Positions 18,905 to 27,934 are shown, numbered from the stretch's first letter. The stretch: DNA of 64,000 nucleotides from Paenibacillus sp. FSL H3-0469 (GCF_038051945.1 NZ_CP150302.1:5890001-5954000); one strand, 5' to 3'. A program made the numbers and translations. Notes: generated by a model from the letters alone, not told the origin.

Positions 18905-19085
18905 GAGACTTTACGGACTCAGCGGACCTTATTTGGCTGAAATCGGCGTTTTGCGGACCGTTGTGGACTCAGGAGCCGTTAATGCAGGCTTCGAAGCCTG
19001 TAAGTAGGTCTCACAGCCTCATTAGCGTCTTCTGAGTCCGTTTAGGGTGACAAAAGGGGCTTTTCAAGCAAATAACGGCCTCCTG
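18905..19085. repeat. Noncoding stretch with GCGGACC / GGACTCAG boxes
   Basis: The 366 bases after tex hold repeated GGACTCAG, GCGGACC and GAGTCC boxes and no gene. Similar boxes (GCGGACC, TGCGGAC, GAGTCC) occur in the 47.6-47.95 kb gap. Probably a dispersed intergenic element. Confidence 0.45.
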
Positions 19086-19116
19086 GTCCGCAAAGACCGG
19101 AGGCTCAAAAATCAAG

Positions 19117-19152
19117 CTGTGCTTTCCTTCAGCAGGATGGCACAGTTTTTTT
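19117..19152 (+). terminator. Hairpin with T-run after tex
   Basis: CTGTGC plus CC / GG plus GCACAG stem, followed by seven T. Confidence 0.7.
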
Positions 19153-19195
19153 GCGAAATGGAGCTGATATGGCAGCGCTTGGGGCGGTGTACGAG

Positions 19196-19241
19196 CACAA
19201 AGAGCGCACCAGACCGGATATCCGGCGGTGCGCTCTTTGTG
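19196..19241. terminator. Long perfect hairpin at the tex / SLH convergent junction
   Basis: Perfect 15-bp stem CACAAAGAGCGCACC / GGTGCGCTCTTTGTG with a 16-base loop, 24 bases past the stop of the minus-strand SLH gene. No clear T-run on the minus strand; a likely structural 3' end. Confidence 0.6.
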
Positions 19242-19265
19242 ATGCATCTAGTTAGGCGGAGGCTG

Positions 19266-20237
19266 CTACTTTGTGACTCTGGAAGCAGCCGAGGTTGCCG
19301 AGCCAGGTGCAGCTTGTGCTACTGCGGTATAGCCTTCCGGCAGATAGGTGACGGCGGTGCCTGCCGAGATGACCTGGGGGTTCATGGAACCGGGCTTCGG
19401 TGAGGTTACCTTGAAGTAGATCACTGCGGTTTTGTCAGCGCCGAACTCAATCCGCTCAATGACCAGGCCATATCCCGGGTTCGGCAGATTGGATACGGTC
19501 ACCGTAGCTTTGTTGACACCAGCGGCGGCTTTGTCCAGTGTAACAGCGGCATCATAGGTGCTTGACGGAGCTGAAATGTTCTCATCCATCATAATCACTT
19601 CCTTCACGAATTTGGCGGCATCGTAGACCAGGACGGCAGCTTCTGCACGGGTCACCGGCTCGTTCGGACGGAAGGTATTGTTCTTCTCCAGCATGACCAG
19701 TCCGGTGTTGATCAGAATCTGCAGACTGTTCATCTCCGCAGCGGATAGCTTGCCGCCGTCCGTAATGTTGGCATACATCTCCGTATACGCGAAGTCCCCT
19801 TTGTTCTGAAGCGCCTGAAGCAGCAATTGTGCGAACTGGACCCGTGTCATCACAGCATTAGGGTCAATAGACCGCTCCAGCGGCAAGCCGCTTTCTTTGG
19901 CCTTCAGGAATGCGGAGGCATACCAGGCGGTGTTTTTTACATTGTCAAAATAATCGCTGGCCTTCTTGCCGGAGGGGAGCTGCGGAGCAAGCTTCAGGCC
20001 GCTTACCATGAACTGCACGCCTTGCGCATACGTAAGGCTGGACTTTGGCGCGAACTTGTCGCTGGTCACTCCGTTAAGGATGCCCTCCTGATGAAGGGCA
20101 TTGATTTTGGCTTCGGCCGCATGGCCCTTCAGATCCGAGAAAGCGGAAGCCGGTGACCCGATAGCTAAGGTTGCCGCCAGAATGCTGCAAGCCAGCGAGA
20201 TTTTGGCCGTGTGCATCCGGGTTAATGTATTCTTCAT
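19266..20237 (-). CDS. SLH-domain cell-surface protein with PrcB-like C-terminal domain (copy 1)
   Basis: 323 residues. Signal peptide about 1-32 (ends ASAF). Three SLH modules: FSDLKGHAAEAKINALHQEGILNGVTSDKFAPKSSLTYAQ, DNVKNTAWYASAFLKAKESGLPL with MTRVQFAQLL, and LQILINTGLVMLEKNNTFRPNEPVTRAEAAVLVYDA. SLH modules bind pyruvylated wall polymer. The C-terminal 80 residues (PNPGYGLVIERIEF, AVIYFKVTSPKPGSM, PQVISAGTAVTYLPEGY) resemble the PrcB C-terminal domain of a protease complex. It is divergent from the ABC operon and paralogous to the gene at 25487. Start has GAGGTGAGG. Confidence 0.8.
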   Translation of the reverse strand: MKNTLTRMHTAKISLACSILAATLAIGSPASAFSDLKGHAAEAKINALHQEGILNGVTSDKFAPKSSLTYAQGVQFMVSGLKLAPQLPSGKKASDYFDNVKNTAWYASAFLKAKESGLPLERSIDPNAVMTRVQFAQLLLQALQNKGDFAYTEMYANITDGGKLSAAEMNSLQILINTGLVMLEKNNTFRPNEPVTRAEAAVLVYDAAKFVKEVIMMDENISAPSSTYDAAVTLDKAAAGVNKATVTVSNLPNPGYGLVIERIEFGADKTAVIYFKVTSPKPGSMNPQVISAGTAVTYLPEGYTAVAQAAPGSATSAASRVTK

Positions 20238-20426
20238 TATACCTCACCTCTTATCCTCATAGATGGGATTCAGGAGCAAAAGGTTGCAGCCAATCACTCC
20301 ATAGCTGGAATTATTATTCTCTATCCCGCCAGCGGTGATTCCCCGTTGTCCAAAACAATTCATCATGTGTCAATTTTCACCTACCGGAAGTCGAATCTTC
20401 GCCTGAATTCAGCTGCTATTGCAGTC

Positions 20427-20468
20427 AAAAAGGTCAATATACGATGATTAAAAGGTAATATACGGTGA
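20427..20468 (+). promoter_or_regulatory. Tandem direct repeat, probable activator site of the ABC operon
   Basis: AAAAAGGTCAATATACGATGA (one base over 20 if written whole; positions 20427-20447) is followed by a second copy reading AAAAGGTAATATACGGTGA at 20450-20468, a repeat period of 23 bases. Head-to-tail repeats two helical turns apart fit AraC-family binding, and an AraC regulator ends this operon. The regulator link is inference. Confidence 0.55.
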
Positions 20469-20496
20469 GACAGGGTGCAGAAGAAAAATTATAATA

Positions 20497-20512
20497 ATGA
20501 TAACGCTTTCGT
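20497..20512 (+). promoter_or_regulatory. Candidate cre (CcpA) site
   Basis: ATGATAACGCTTTCGT matches the catabolite-responsive consensus WTGNAANCGNWNNCAW with two mismatches. It lies about 70 bases before the solute-binding gene, a usual place for carbon catabolite repression of a sugar importer. Confidence 0.5.
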
Positions 20513-20581
20513 GAATATGGCGACGAAGGAATGGCTTGTATTACCGATCATTTATGAATTCCTACTAAGGGGGTAAGTCAA

Positions 20582-22216
20582 ATGAGAAAAAAGAGTATTC
20601 TAGCCTTGGTGCTGGCAGGCTGTCTGGCAGGACTATCACTCGCAGGCTGCAGCAGTAAGGGGAACAGCTCAGATGTGGGGAATGACAGCAGCAACACGCC
20701 GGAGGGGAAAACAAAGCTGAAGGCGATTATCGTGAAGCATTCACTGACCAAAGATGTCACGCAAATGAAATGGCTCGCTGAAATAGAGGAGAAGGCGAAT
20801 GTCGAAATTGAATGGCAGCAAATCTCTGCGGACTGGGATCAGAAGAAGAGTGCCCTGTTTGCCAGCGGCGAAATCCCGGATCTGCTGTTCAATGCGACCT
20901 CAAATTCCGATTTTGTGCAATTCAACGGATTATTCGAGGATCTGGGTCCGTTGATTGAGAAGGACGCTCCTAATATTCAAAAGATGTTCAGCGAGCACCC
21001 GGAATTGAAAACGCTTGCTACACAGATTGACGGGAAGCTCTACGGCACTCCGCGTTATAAGGGCATCTGGCCCGGCTCCACTGCCTCGATGTTCATTAAC
21101 AAAACCTGGCTCGACAATCTCGGCCTTCAGGTGCCTACGACCTGGGATGAGCTAGAAACTGTGCTGCTTGCCTTCCGCGATGGCGACCCGAATCAGAACG
21201 GGGACAAGACGGATGAGATTCCGATGGACTTCAACCCGATTGGCTGGGACTTCACGCCGAAGCTGCTGCTGGGCAGCCTGGGGCTGCCTCTGTCCAACGG
21301 AGCGAGCGACGGCTATTTTACAGAAGGGGCACAGGTTAAGAATTTCTATGTAGATGAACGGTTCAAGACGCTCATGCAATTCCTGCAGAAGCTGTACAGC
21401 CAGAATCTGATCAGCAAGGAAGTGGTCACGCAGGATTACTCCAAATATCAGTCCGTTGCCCGCGGGAATGGAACTACGGCTAAGGTCGGATTCACCTGGG
21501 GCTGGGAGACAGGGGACCGCTTCGGCAACGAGTTGAAGGATCAATATGTTACCCTGCCGCAGCTGAAGCAGCATGCAGATTCTACGAATGAGCTGTACTG
21601 GAGCAATGACTACTACTACCAGAATTACGGCTCTAATGCGGTGTCGGTCAGTGCCCGCTCCAAGAATAAGGAAGCTGCGATGCGGTTCATTGATGCTTTT
21701 TATGAGCCGGTTGTCAGCTTGCAGGTTCTGTTCGGCGGGATGAATGACACGGATAAGGGAATCAAGGATAACGGGGATGGCACGTATGCGATTCTTCCTC
21801 CGGCGGATGCATCCCTCGACCCGGGCTCGTGGAAATGGACGAATTCGTTCGCCGATAACGGCCCGATGTACATTGCTGATGCACTGAAGGACAAGGTGAC
21901 GCTTGGGTCCGATATGCAGAATGTGCTGAAGGAGAAGGCCGTCTATGATGAGCTGCTGAACAAGGCGGACGAGAAGAGCAATGTCTATCCGCAGAACTTC
22001 ATGAAATACAGCACGGAGGACACTAACACCCTGGCCATGAATCAGGCGAACGTCAATAATATCACGGATCAAAAGTGGGCGAACTGGCTGACCACCAAGG
22101 TTGACATTGAGAAGGAGTGGGCGGCGTATGTAGCCTCAGTCAATAGCTCCGGTCTTGAACAGAACCTGCAAATCCGCCAAAAGGCTTATGACGAATACCT
22201 CTCGACCTTGAAATAG
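20582..22216 (+). CDS. Extracellular solute-binding lipoprotein (LplA-like, family 1)
   Basis: 544 residues. Lipoprotein signal with lipobox LAGC (Cys23). VEIEWQQISADWDQKKSALFASGEIPDLLF and GKLYGTPRYKGIW with LDNLGLQVPTTWDELETVLLAF are typical of the large LplA/YtcQ-type binding proteins of Paenibacillus oligosaccharide importers. It captures substrate outside the membrane and delivers it to the two permeases encoded next. No ATPase gene is present here; such systems use a shared MsmX-type ATPase encoded elsewhere. Substrate unknown, probably a glycan breakdown product. Confidence 0.9.
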   Translation: MRKKSILALVLAGCLAGLSLAGCSSKGNSSDVGNDSSNTPEGKTKLKAIIVKHSLTKDVTQMKWLAEIEEKANVEIEWQQISADWDQKKSALFASGEIPDLLFNATSNSDFVQFNGLFEDLGPLIEKDAPNIQKMFSEHPELKTLATQIDGKLYGTPRYKGIWPGSTASMFINKTWLDNLGLQVPTTWDELETVLLAFRDGDPNQNGDKTDEIPMDFNPIGWDFTPKLLLGSLGLPLSNGASDGYFTEGAQVKNFYVDERFKTLMQFLQKLYSQNLISKEVVTQDYSKYQSVARGNGTTAKVGFTWGWETGDRFGNELKDQYVTLPQLKQHADSTNELYWSNDYYYQNYGSNAVSVSARSKNKEAAMRFIDAFYEPVVSLQVLFGGMNDTDKGIKDNGDGTYAILPPADASLDPGSWKWTNSFADNGPMYIADALKDKVTLGSDMQNVLKEKAVYDELLNKADEKSNVYPQNFMKYSTEDTNTLAMNQANVNNITDQKWANWLTTKVDIEKEWAAYVASVNSSGLEQNLQIRQKAYDEYLSTLK

Positions 22217-22244
22217 TGGACTCGAATGGAAGGGGCGCTCCCAA

Positions 22245-23198
22245 ATGAAACCAGCACAGACCACGGTGCCGCATCAGACGCTGCGCGGGAACGGATGGCT
22301 TCGTAAGCAGGCGGGGCATTATCAGCTATGGCTGATGGTGCTTCCTGCGGTCATTTATATCGCCATTTTCTGTTATGGTCCGATGTACGGTATCCAGCTT
22401 GCTTTTCGTGAATTTGATTTCAGCAAAGGACTGACGGGCGGGGAATGGGCCGGACTCAAATATTTCGAGCAGTACTTCAACAGCCCGATGTTCTGGCCTA
22501 CGCTGCGAAATACGTTTATTATTGCCTTTTTCTCCATCCTGCTGGGCTTCCCGATGCCGATCCTGCTGGCGCTGGTGGTCAACTCGATCCGCAGTAACAG
22601 ACGCAAGCGTATCCTGCAGACTACGGTGTATATGCCTTACTTCATTTCCACCGTTGTACTGGTCGCACTATTGCAGATTATGCTGTCTCCTACCACCGGT
22701 CTGATTGACGGCTTCCTGAAGGCGCTGCACCTGATCCCTGCGGATACGAATCTCATTGGTGACCCCGGCGCCTTCGTCCCGGTGTATGTCATCTCTGCCA
22801 TTTGGCAGGCCTGCGGCTGGAACAGTATTATCTTCATCGCCGCCCTGTCCTCGGTGGATGCACAGCAATATGACGCCGCCCGGATTGACGGGGCTAACCG
22901 CTGGCAGACTGTATGGCATGTCGAGATTCCGGCGATCCTGCCTACGATTATTATTTTATTGATTATGAATATGGGCAGCATACTCAGTGTAGGCTTCGAG
23001 AAGACTTTTCTGATGCAAAATAGTCTCAACAAGCCCGTCTCGGAGGTCATCTCCACATATGTCTTCAATGTGGGCGTGAAATCCAACCAGTTCAGCTTCG
23101 GTTCAGCAGTCGGACTATTCAATACCCTGATCAACTTCACGTTCCTGATGCTGGCGAATGCACTGGCCAAAAAAACTTCAAAAATAAGTCTGATGTAA
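22245..23198 (+). CDS. Sugar ABC transporter permease (LplB-like)
   Basis: 317 residues, six predicted membrane segments. LMVLPAVIYIAIFCYGPMYGIQLAFREFD is the typical LplB start, and the EAA loop QYDAARIDGANRWQTVWHVEIPAILPTI contacts the ATPase. It follows the binding protein by 28 bases and precedes the second permease by 12 bases, one operon. Confidence 0.92.
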   Translation: MKPAQTTVPHQTLRGNGWLRKQAGHYQLWLMVLPAVIYIAIFCYGPMYGIQLAFREFDFSKGLTGGEWAGLKYFEQYFNSPMFWPTLRNTFIIAFFSILLGFPMPILLALVVNSIRSNRRKRILQTTVYMPYFISTVVLVALLQIMLSPTTGLIDGFLKALHLIPADTNLIGDPGAFVPVYVISAIWQACGWNSIIFIAALSSVDAQQYDAARIDGANRWQTVWHVEIPAILPTIIILLIMNMGSILSVGFEKTFLMQNSLNKPVSEVISTYVFNVGVKSNQFSFGSAVGLFNTLINFTFLMLANALAKKTSKISLM

Positions 23199-23210
23199 GG
23201 AGGAAATGGG

Positions 23211-24140
23211 ATGTCAAACAGTCAAGCCGCTCATTCGCAAAAGATACAGCATTCGGGCGGTATCGCAGACAGGCTGTATACGCTGGTGGTTGCGGTTATA
23301 AGCATCGCAGCGTTCATTATGGTCGCGTACCCGCTGTATTTCATCATCATAGCTTCCGTCAGCAATTCTACCATGGTGAATCAGGGGCAGGTTATTCTAT
23401 GGCCCAAGGACATTAACCTGTACGGCTATGAGCAGATATTCAAGGACACCCGGATCTGGCAGGGGTATAAAAATACAATTATCTACACGGTGCTGGGCAC
23501 GCTGCTCAATCTGCTGGTCACGCTCCCTGCGGCGTATGCCTTGTCCCAGCGGAAATTCCGGGCACGCAGGTTCATTATGCCGCTGTTCGTGATCACGATG
23601 TATTTTGGCGGGGGAATGATTCCCACCTATCTGCTGATCCGTGACCTGAATCTGCTGAATACGCCTTGGGTAATGATTGTGAACGGCGCCATTAGTGTAT
23701 ACAATCTGATTATTACAAGGACCTTCTTCGAGACCGCTATACCGGAGGAGCTGCAAGAAGCGGCTACCCTGGATGGCTGCTCGCATTTCCGCTACTTCAT
23801 CTCGGTGGTGGTTCCGCTGTCCAAGGCGGTGATCTCCGTCATCACGCTCTACTATGTGGTGGGTCACTGGAACGACTTCTTCAACGCTCTGCTCTATATC
23901 AATACGGATAGCTTACAGCCGCTGCAGATCGTCCTGCGCAATATTCTGTTATCCAATCAGGCGTTTGCGGGCGGAGCCGGATCAGGTGCCGGGGCCGGTG
24001 CGGGCAGCTATGCCCAGCAGTTCGCGGATCAGATCAAATATGCGGTCATTATCGTATCGACGGTGCCGGTGCTGATTATCTATCCGTTTATCCAGAAGTA
24101 CTTCGAGAAGGGTGTAATGATCGGTGCAGTGAAGGGCTGA
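23211..24140 (+). CDS. Sugar ABC transporter permease (LplC/YtcP-like)
   Basis: 309 residues. AFIMVAYPLYFIIIASVSN is TM1, and EELQEAATLDGCSHFRYFISVVVPLSKAVISVI is the EAA loop. A Gly/Ala-rich insertion, GGAGSGAGAGAGSYAQQ, lies at about residues 254-270 between the last segments, typical of this subfamily but unusually repetitive here. It pairs with the upstream permease as a heterodimer. Confidence 0.92.
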   Translation: MSNSQAAHSQKIQHSGGIADRLYTLVVAVISIAAFIMVAYPLYFIIIASVSNSTMVNQGQVILWPKDINLYGYEQIFKDTRIWQGYKNTIIYTVLGTLLNLLVTLPAAYALSQRKFRARRFIMPLFVITMYFGGGMIPTYLLIRDLNLLNTPWVMIVNGAISVYNLIITRTFFETAIPEELQEAATLDGCSHFRYFISVVVPLSKAVISVITLYYVVGHWNDFFNALLYINTDSLQPLQIVLRNILLSNQAFAGGAGSGAGAGAGSYAQQFADQIKYAVIIVSTVPVLIIYPFIQKYFEKGVMIGAVKG

Positions 24141-24194
24141 GTGCATAGCTGACGCTGCGGCAGTATCCGGTGGGCCGGGAGGGAGGGAACCTCA

Positions 24195-25130
24195 GTGAAA
24201 AAAAGTCTTGAACTGCTCGATTCCATCGGCGAACCCGTATCTCAGGATATGAAGGAAAAGCTTATTCATGGCAGCAGACAATTCCGTATGAGCGTGCATG
24301 TAACCAAGGTAGCTAAGGTGAATAATCTGGTGCTGTACTCCCACTGGCATGAGGAGCTGGAGCTGCTGTTCATGATTAAGGGTACGGCCAAGTTCCATGT
24401 GGGACAGGAGAAGCTGGTCGTCCAGAGCGGAGAGGCGGTCTTCATTCAGCCCAATATGCTGCATTCGGCGATCCGCGTGGATCAGGAGGAGATTATTTTC
24501 TGCGCGGTGCTGGTGCACTTCAATTTCCTCTCCAGCCTGGAGAGAGACAAGATTCAGCAGCAGTTTGTATCCCCGCTCTTCCTCGACAACCGGCGTTATC
24601 CGCTGCTGATCGGGCGGGAGCTGGAGGAGAAGCTGCGGCTTATCCCACTGCTGGAGGAGGTGCGTGATCTCTATCAGCAGGAGTCGCACGGCTATGAGAT
24701 GCTGATTAAGGCCAGGCTGTTCGAGGTGCTGTACCGGCTGGAAAAGTGTGCGGCTGAGCATCCGCGGGCAGGACTGCCGGGGCAGTCCCGGGGCGGCAAC
24801 AGCTCGATGCTGGCCAAAAAAACGCTAGCCTACGTCCAGCAGAACTACAGCAAGCGGATCACGCTCTCCGATATGGCTCAACAGGTCAATATGAGCCCGT
24901 CGTACTTTTGCCGCTTCATGAAGAAGCAGTTCGACCTGTCGCCGATGGACTTCCTGAACGAATACCGGATCTCGGAGGCGGTCAGCCTGCTGGAGACCAC
25001 GGATAAGAAGATCATGGAGATCTCCGGCATAACCGGCTTCAGCAATGTGAACCGGTTCACGGAGATGTTCAAGAAGACCTACGGCTGCCGGCCAATGGAT
25101 TACCGGAACCGGCTGCGGCAGAGTAAGTAG
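24195..25130 (+). CDS. AraC family transcriptional regulator with cupin-type sensor domain
   Basis: 311 residues from GTG 24195, ribosome site GGGAGGG. The N-terminal part is cupin-like (YSHWHEELELLFMIKGTAKFHVGQEKLVVQSGEAVFIQPNMLHSA). The C-terminal AraC double helix-turn-helix is clear: KRITLSDMAQQVNMSPSYFCRFMKKQFDLSPMDFLNEYRI and IMEISGITGFSNVNRFTEMFKKTYGCRPMDYR. It is the last gene of the ABC operon, 54 bases after the permease, and is its likely regulator through the repeats at 20427. Confidence 0.9.
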   Translation: MKKSLELLDSIGEPVSQDMKEKLIHGSRQFRMSVHVTKVAKVNNLVLYSHWHEELELLFMIKGTAKFHVGQEKLVVQSGEAVFIQPNMLHSAIRVDQEEIIFCAVLVHFNFLSSLERDKIQQQFVSPLFLDNRRYPLLIGRELEEKLRLIPLLEEVRDLYQQESHGYEMLIKARLFEVLYRLEKCAAEHPRAGLPGQSRGGNSSMLAKKTLAYVQQNYSKRITLSDMAQQVNMSPSYFCRFMKKQFDLSPMDFLNEYRISEAVSLLETTDKKIMEISGITGFSNVNRFTEMFKKTYGCRPMDYRNRLRQSK

Positions 25131-25146
25131 GCGTACAACAAGAAGA

Positions 25147-25190
25147 AGCTGTGCCAAAAGCCATGAAAAGGCTCCTTGGGACAGCTCTTT
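25147..25190 (+). terminator. Terminator of the ABC/AraC operon
   Basis: AGCTGT-CC...AGCC / GGCT...GG-ACAGCT stem, then CTTT. It lies 16 bases after the AraC stop. The rest of the 356-base gap (to 25486) is noncoding apart from the hairpin at 25394; I recognise nothing else in it. Confidence 0.7.
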
Positions 25191-25393
25191 ATTGCGGAGT
25201 AGGATCAACGTGGGCACTTGGGTGGACGCTCCGCGAACGAAACGTTGTTCCAATCGCTGTGCTCTCCAGATTTTTTTCATTCCCCTATTCGGTGAAAATC
25301 CGGAGACCAAGGCGACCGCTGACGCTTTTACACAATCGTTCCGTTCTCTCCACTGTTTAAGCGGTATACGAAATACCCAACCCTAATAGACAG

Positions 25394-25433
25394 AAAGCAG
25401 CGATTCTCCAATAACGGAAGAATCGCTGCTTTT
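25394..25433. terminator. Bidirectional hairpin terminator
   Basis: Perfect 14-bp stem AAAGCAGCGATTCT / AGAATCGCTGCTTT, loop 11 bases, with T-rich ends on both strands. It can serve the minus-strand SLH gene ending at 25487. Confidence 0.75.
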
Positions 25434-25486
25434 GTAAAGTTTTTGAGGGATTTATCTACCTCTAGATAGAGAGTACGTAGAAAATC

Positions 25487-26482
25487 TTACTTCGCTGGAG
25501 CCGATGGCTCAAGCCAGCGCGAATCCATTACAGGCTCAGCGGTTGCGGTGTAGCCTTCAGGCAGGTAAGTGGATACCGTGCCTTTGGTAATGACTTGCGG
25601 ATACATTTTATCCGGGTCAGGCAGGGTTACCTTGAAATAAATTACGGCTTTGGTGGCGCTGGTGAATTCGATACGCTCTACTGTCAGGCCGTAACCGGGG
25701 TTAGGCAGATTGTCAACGGTGATGGTGGCTTTGTTGACGCCTTCCGCGGCTTTGTCCAGGACTACATCGGAGACGTAATTGTTAGCCGGAACCGGCTCCG
25801 GCTCAGAAGGCTCATTGCCCGGATTGTTCGGCGTAATCACCCGGTCGGCGAATTCAGCGGCATCATGGATCATGACAGCGGCTTCAGCGCGGGTAATCGC
25901 ATCGGACGGACGGAATTTTCCGTTATCCAGTGTGAGCACCTTCGTATTCAGCAGCACCTGCAGGCTGTAATTCACCTCTGGAGTAAGCTTATCGCCATCC
26001 TCAATCATGAAGAACATTTTAGTTACAGGGAAATTACCCTTGCTCTGCAAGGCTTGGGTCAACAGATGGGCGAATTCTGCCCGGGTCATCGGTGCATTCG
26101 GGTTGATATCCTTTGCCAGTGTCAGGCCACTCTGCTTCGCAAGGGCGAAGGAGGAGGCGTACCAGGCATTATCTTTTACATTGTCAAAAAGCTGGCTGGC
26201 CTTAGTACTGCTGTCGGAACCGGCTTTCGGTGCAAGCGCCAACCCTTTTACAAGAAACTGAACGGCTTGCGCATTCGTCACTTTGGCATTGGGGGCAAAC
26301 AGGTCGTTCGTAATTCCGTTAATTACACCAGTGCTATGCAGTGCATTGATCTTGGTTTCGGCTGGATTTCCCTTGAGGTCCGAAAAGGCAAATGCGGACG
26401 CTCCGAAGGATAAACTGGCAGCCAGGATTCCGCACGCGATGCTCATTTTTTTTGCGTGCTTCGTTAGATTAGTTGGTTTCAT
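25487..26482 (-). CDS. SLH-domain cell-surface protein with PrcB-like C-terminal domain (copy 2)
   Basis: 331 residues, same architecture as the gene at 19266: signal peptide (to about residue 32, ASAFAF), three SLH modules (FSDLKGNPAETKINALHSTGVINGITNDLFAPNAKV; DNVKDNAWYASSFALAKQSGLTL; LQVLLNTKVLTLDNGKFRPSDAITRAEAAVMIHDAAEF), a Pro/Glu linker (NPGNEPSEPEPVPANN) absent from copy 1, and the PrcB-like end (PNPGYGLTVERIEF, FKVTLPDPDKMYPQVITKGTVSTYLPEGY). Start preceded by GAGGTGATG. The two copies bracket the ABC operon. Likely wall-bound; true function unknown. Confidence 0.8.
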   Translation of the reverse strand: MKPTNLTKHAKKMSIACGILAASLSFGASAFAFSDLKGNPAETKINALHSTGVINGITNDLFAPNAKVTNAQAVQFLVKGLALAPKAGSDSSTKASQLFDNVKDNAWYASSFALAKQSGLTLAKDINPNAPMTRAEFAHLLTQALQSKGNFPVTKMFFMIEDGDKLTPEVNYSLQVLLNTKVLTLDNGKFRPSDAITRAEAAVMIHDAAEFADRVITPNNPGNEPSEPEPVPANNYVSDVVLDKAAEGVNKATITVDNLPNPGYGLTVERIEFTSATKAVIYFKVTLPDPDKMYPQVITKGTVSTYLPEGYTATAEPVMDSRWLEPSAPAK

Positions 26483-26559
26483 TGTGCATCACCTCTATAT
26501 ACTCAGATGGTTCTTTACGGCGAAAAGTTGCAGTTGTCCGAAAAATAATATTTAAAAAC

Positions 26560-27399
26560 TTAGGACAACGGGATAAACCGGGTGGACCACAGGTACAATT
26601 TATTTTGCGGATCGGTAAATCCTCTTTTATTCTGATCCAGGGCTGCGATTCTCTTCATCTCTTCATCGGACAGGGAGAAATCAAACAGCTCCAGATTCTG
26701 TTTCAGCCTTGCAGGTGTAACCGACTTCGGAATCACAGCGATACCCCGCTCAAGGTTCCACCTCAAGATAACTTGCGCCGCTGTCTTATCATATTTGGCT
26801 GCCATTTCGGTGAGTACAGGGTGGGCAAGCATCTCCTGGCTACCGTGTCCAAAAGGGCTCCACGCGACATGCTGGATACCGTGTCCCCTCATATAGTCAT
26901 GAAGCGGCCCTTGCTGGAGCAGCAGGTTCGTCTGGATTTGATTCACTGCGGGGACAATCGTCCCCTGCTTCATGACCTTGTCCAGATGCTCCGGCTCAAA
27001 ATTGGACACCCCGATCGCCCGGATCTTGCCCTCCTTGTATAAAGACTCCATGATCTGCCAGCTTTCCAGATAGTGCTTGGCCGGCCAGTGGATCAGGTAG
27101 AGATCGACATAATCCGTTTGGAGCTTCTGCAAGCTTTCTTCAAAAGCTTTACGGGTCTTTCGCCCCAGGTCCGTGCTCCATACTTTGGTCGTAATAAAGA
27201 GCTCGCTACGATGTACACCTGATTTCTGAATAGCCCTAGCGATAAGCTCCTCGTTGCGGTAAGCTGCCGCCGTATCCAGATGCCGGTAACCGTTGCGGAG
27301 CGCCCATAGTAAAGCGTCTTCATGATTGTCTTTGATGTTATACACACCGAGACCCACCTTCGGCATCTGGACTCCGTTATTCAAAACGAAATGTTCCAT
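26560..27399 (-). CDS. Aldo/keto reductase (2,5-diketo-gluconate reductase-like)
   Basis: 279 residues from ATG at the complement of 27399, with GGAAAGGAAG before it; 24 extra upstream codons are rejected. NNGVQMPKVGLGVYNI, then GYRHLDTAAAYRNEELI (catalytic Asp and Tyr), ITTKVW (catalytic Lys), YLIHWP (His), and VIPKSVTPARLKQNLELFDFSLSDEEM (NADPH-binding). All four catalytic residues are present. It reduces aldehydes or ketones with NADPH in the cytoplasm; the substrate is not predictable. Confidence 0.92.
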   Translation of the reverse strand: MEHFVLNNGVQMPKVGLGVYNIKDNHEDALLWALRNGYRHLDTAAAYRNEELIARAIQKSGVHRSELFITTKVWSTDLGRKTRKAFEESLQKLQTDYVDLYLIHWPAKHYLESWQIMESLYKEGKIRAIGVSNFEPEHLDKVMKQGTIVPAVNQIQTNLLLQQGPLHDYMRGHGIQHVAWSPFGHGSQEMLAHPVLTEMAAKYDKTAAQVILRWNLERGIAVIPKSVTPARLKQNLELFDFSLSDEEMKRIAALDQNKRGFTDPQNKLYLWSTRFIPLS

Positions 27400-27553
27400 T
27401 TCGCATCTTCCTTTCCTTCTAAGTTCAGATAACAATCCCTCTTGGTGAACGATTATAGCATAAGAAGGCAACGAATCATCATTGGGAAAGAAAATCGAGA
27501 AGGATGTACTTCGTAGGATTTTGAAGGGGAAATATAGTTCTGCAGACGGCTGA

Positions 27554-27735
27554 TTGTATTTCCTGCAATAGAAAACTCATATTTGACCGTGAAATGTGAT
27601 TCTATTGTATTTCGTACAGTAGAATGTTGCATTTTGGGCGAAAGATGGCCTTTGTTCAACATTCTGTTGTATTAAATACAATAGAATCTATTTGGAAGCC
27701 TTTTTTACAGCATTCTATTGTACAAACTACAGTTG
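27554..27735. repeat. Four imperfect palindromes of a TTGTATT...TACARTAGAAT type
   Basis: Around 27554, 27605, 27667 and 27718 the sequence carries ATTCTRTTGTATTNNNTACA-like palindromes with periods of 51, 62 and 51 bases. They sit in the 660-base gene-free stretch 27400-28060. A second block at 27800-27880 has the ACAACTAAAT and ACACTTAAGT boxes of the 4.7-4.9 kb element. Noncoding; possible binding array or dispersed element. Confidence 0.5.
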
Positions 27736-27934
27736 CTACCGTTCCAGCGTAGTCGCATGCTGATGGTACGGTGCCGCCATTATGTTACCAGCGATATGCT
27801 CAAGTGTATTCTGTACAACTAAATCGTCCACTGTAGCGTCTAATTTCCATTTAGTTGTAAAACATACACTTAAGTAAAAAAGAAGCGGAGGGGAAGTTTG
27901 GAACTGGATTATCACACAATGCCAAACTTTTAAA

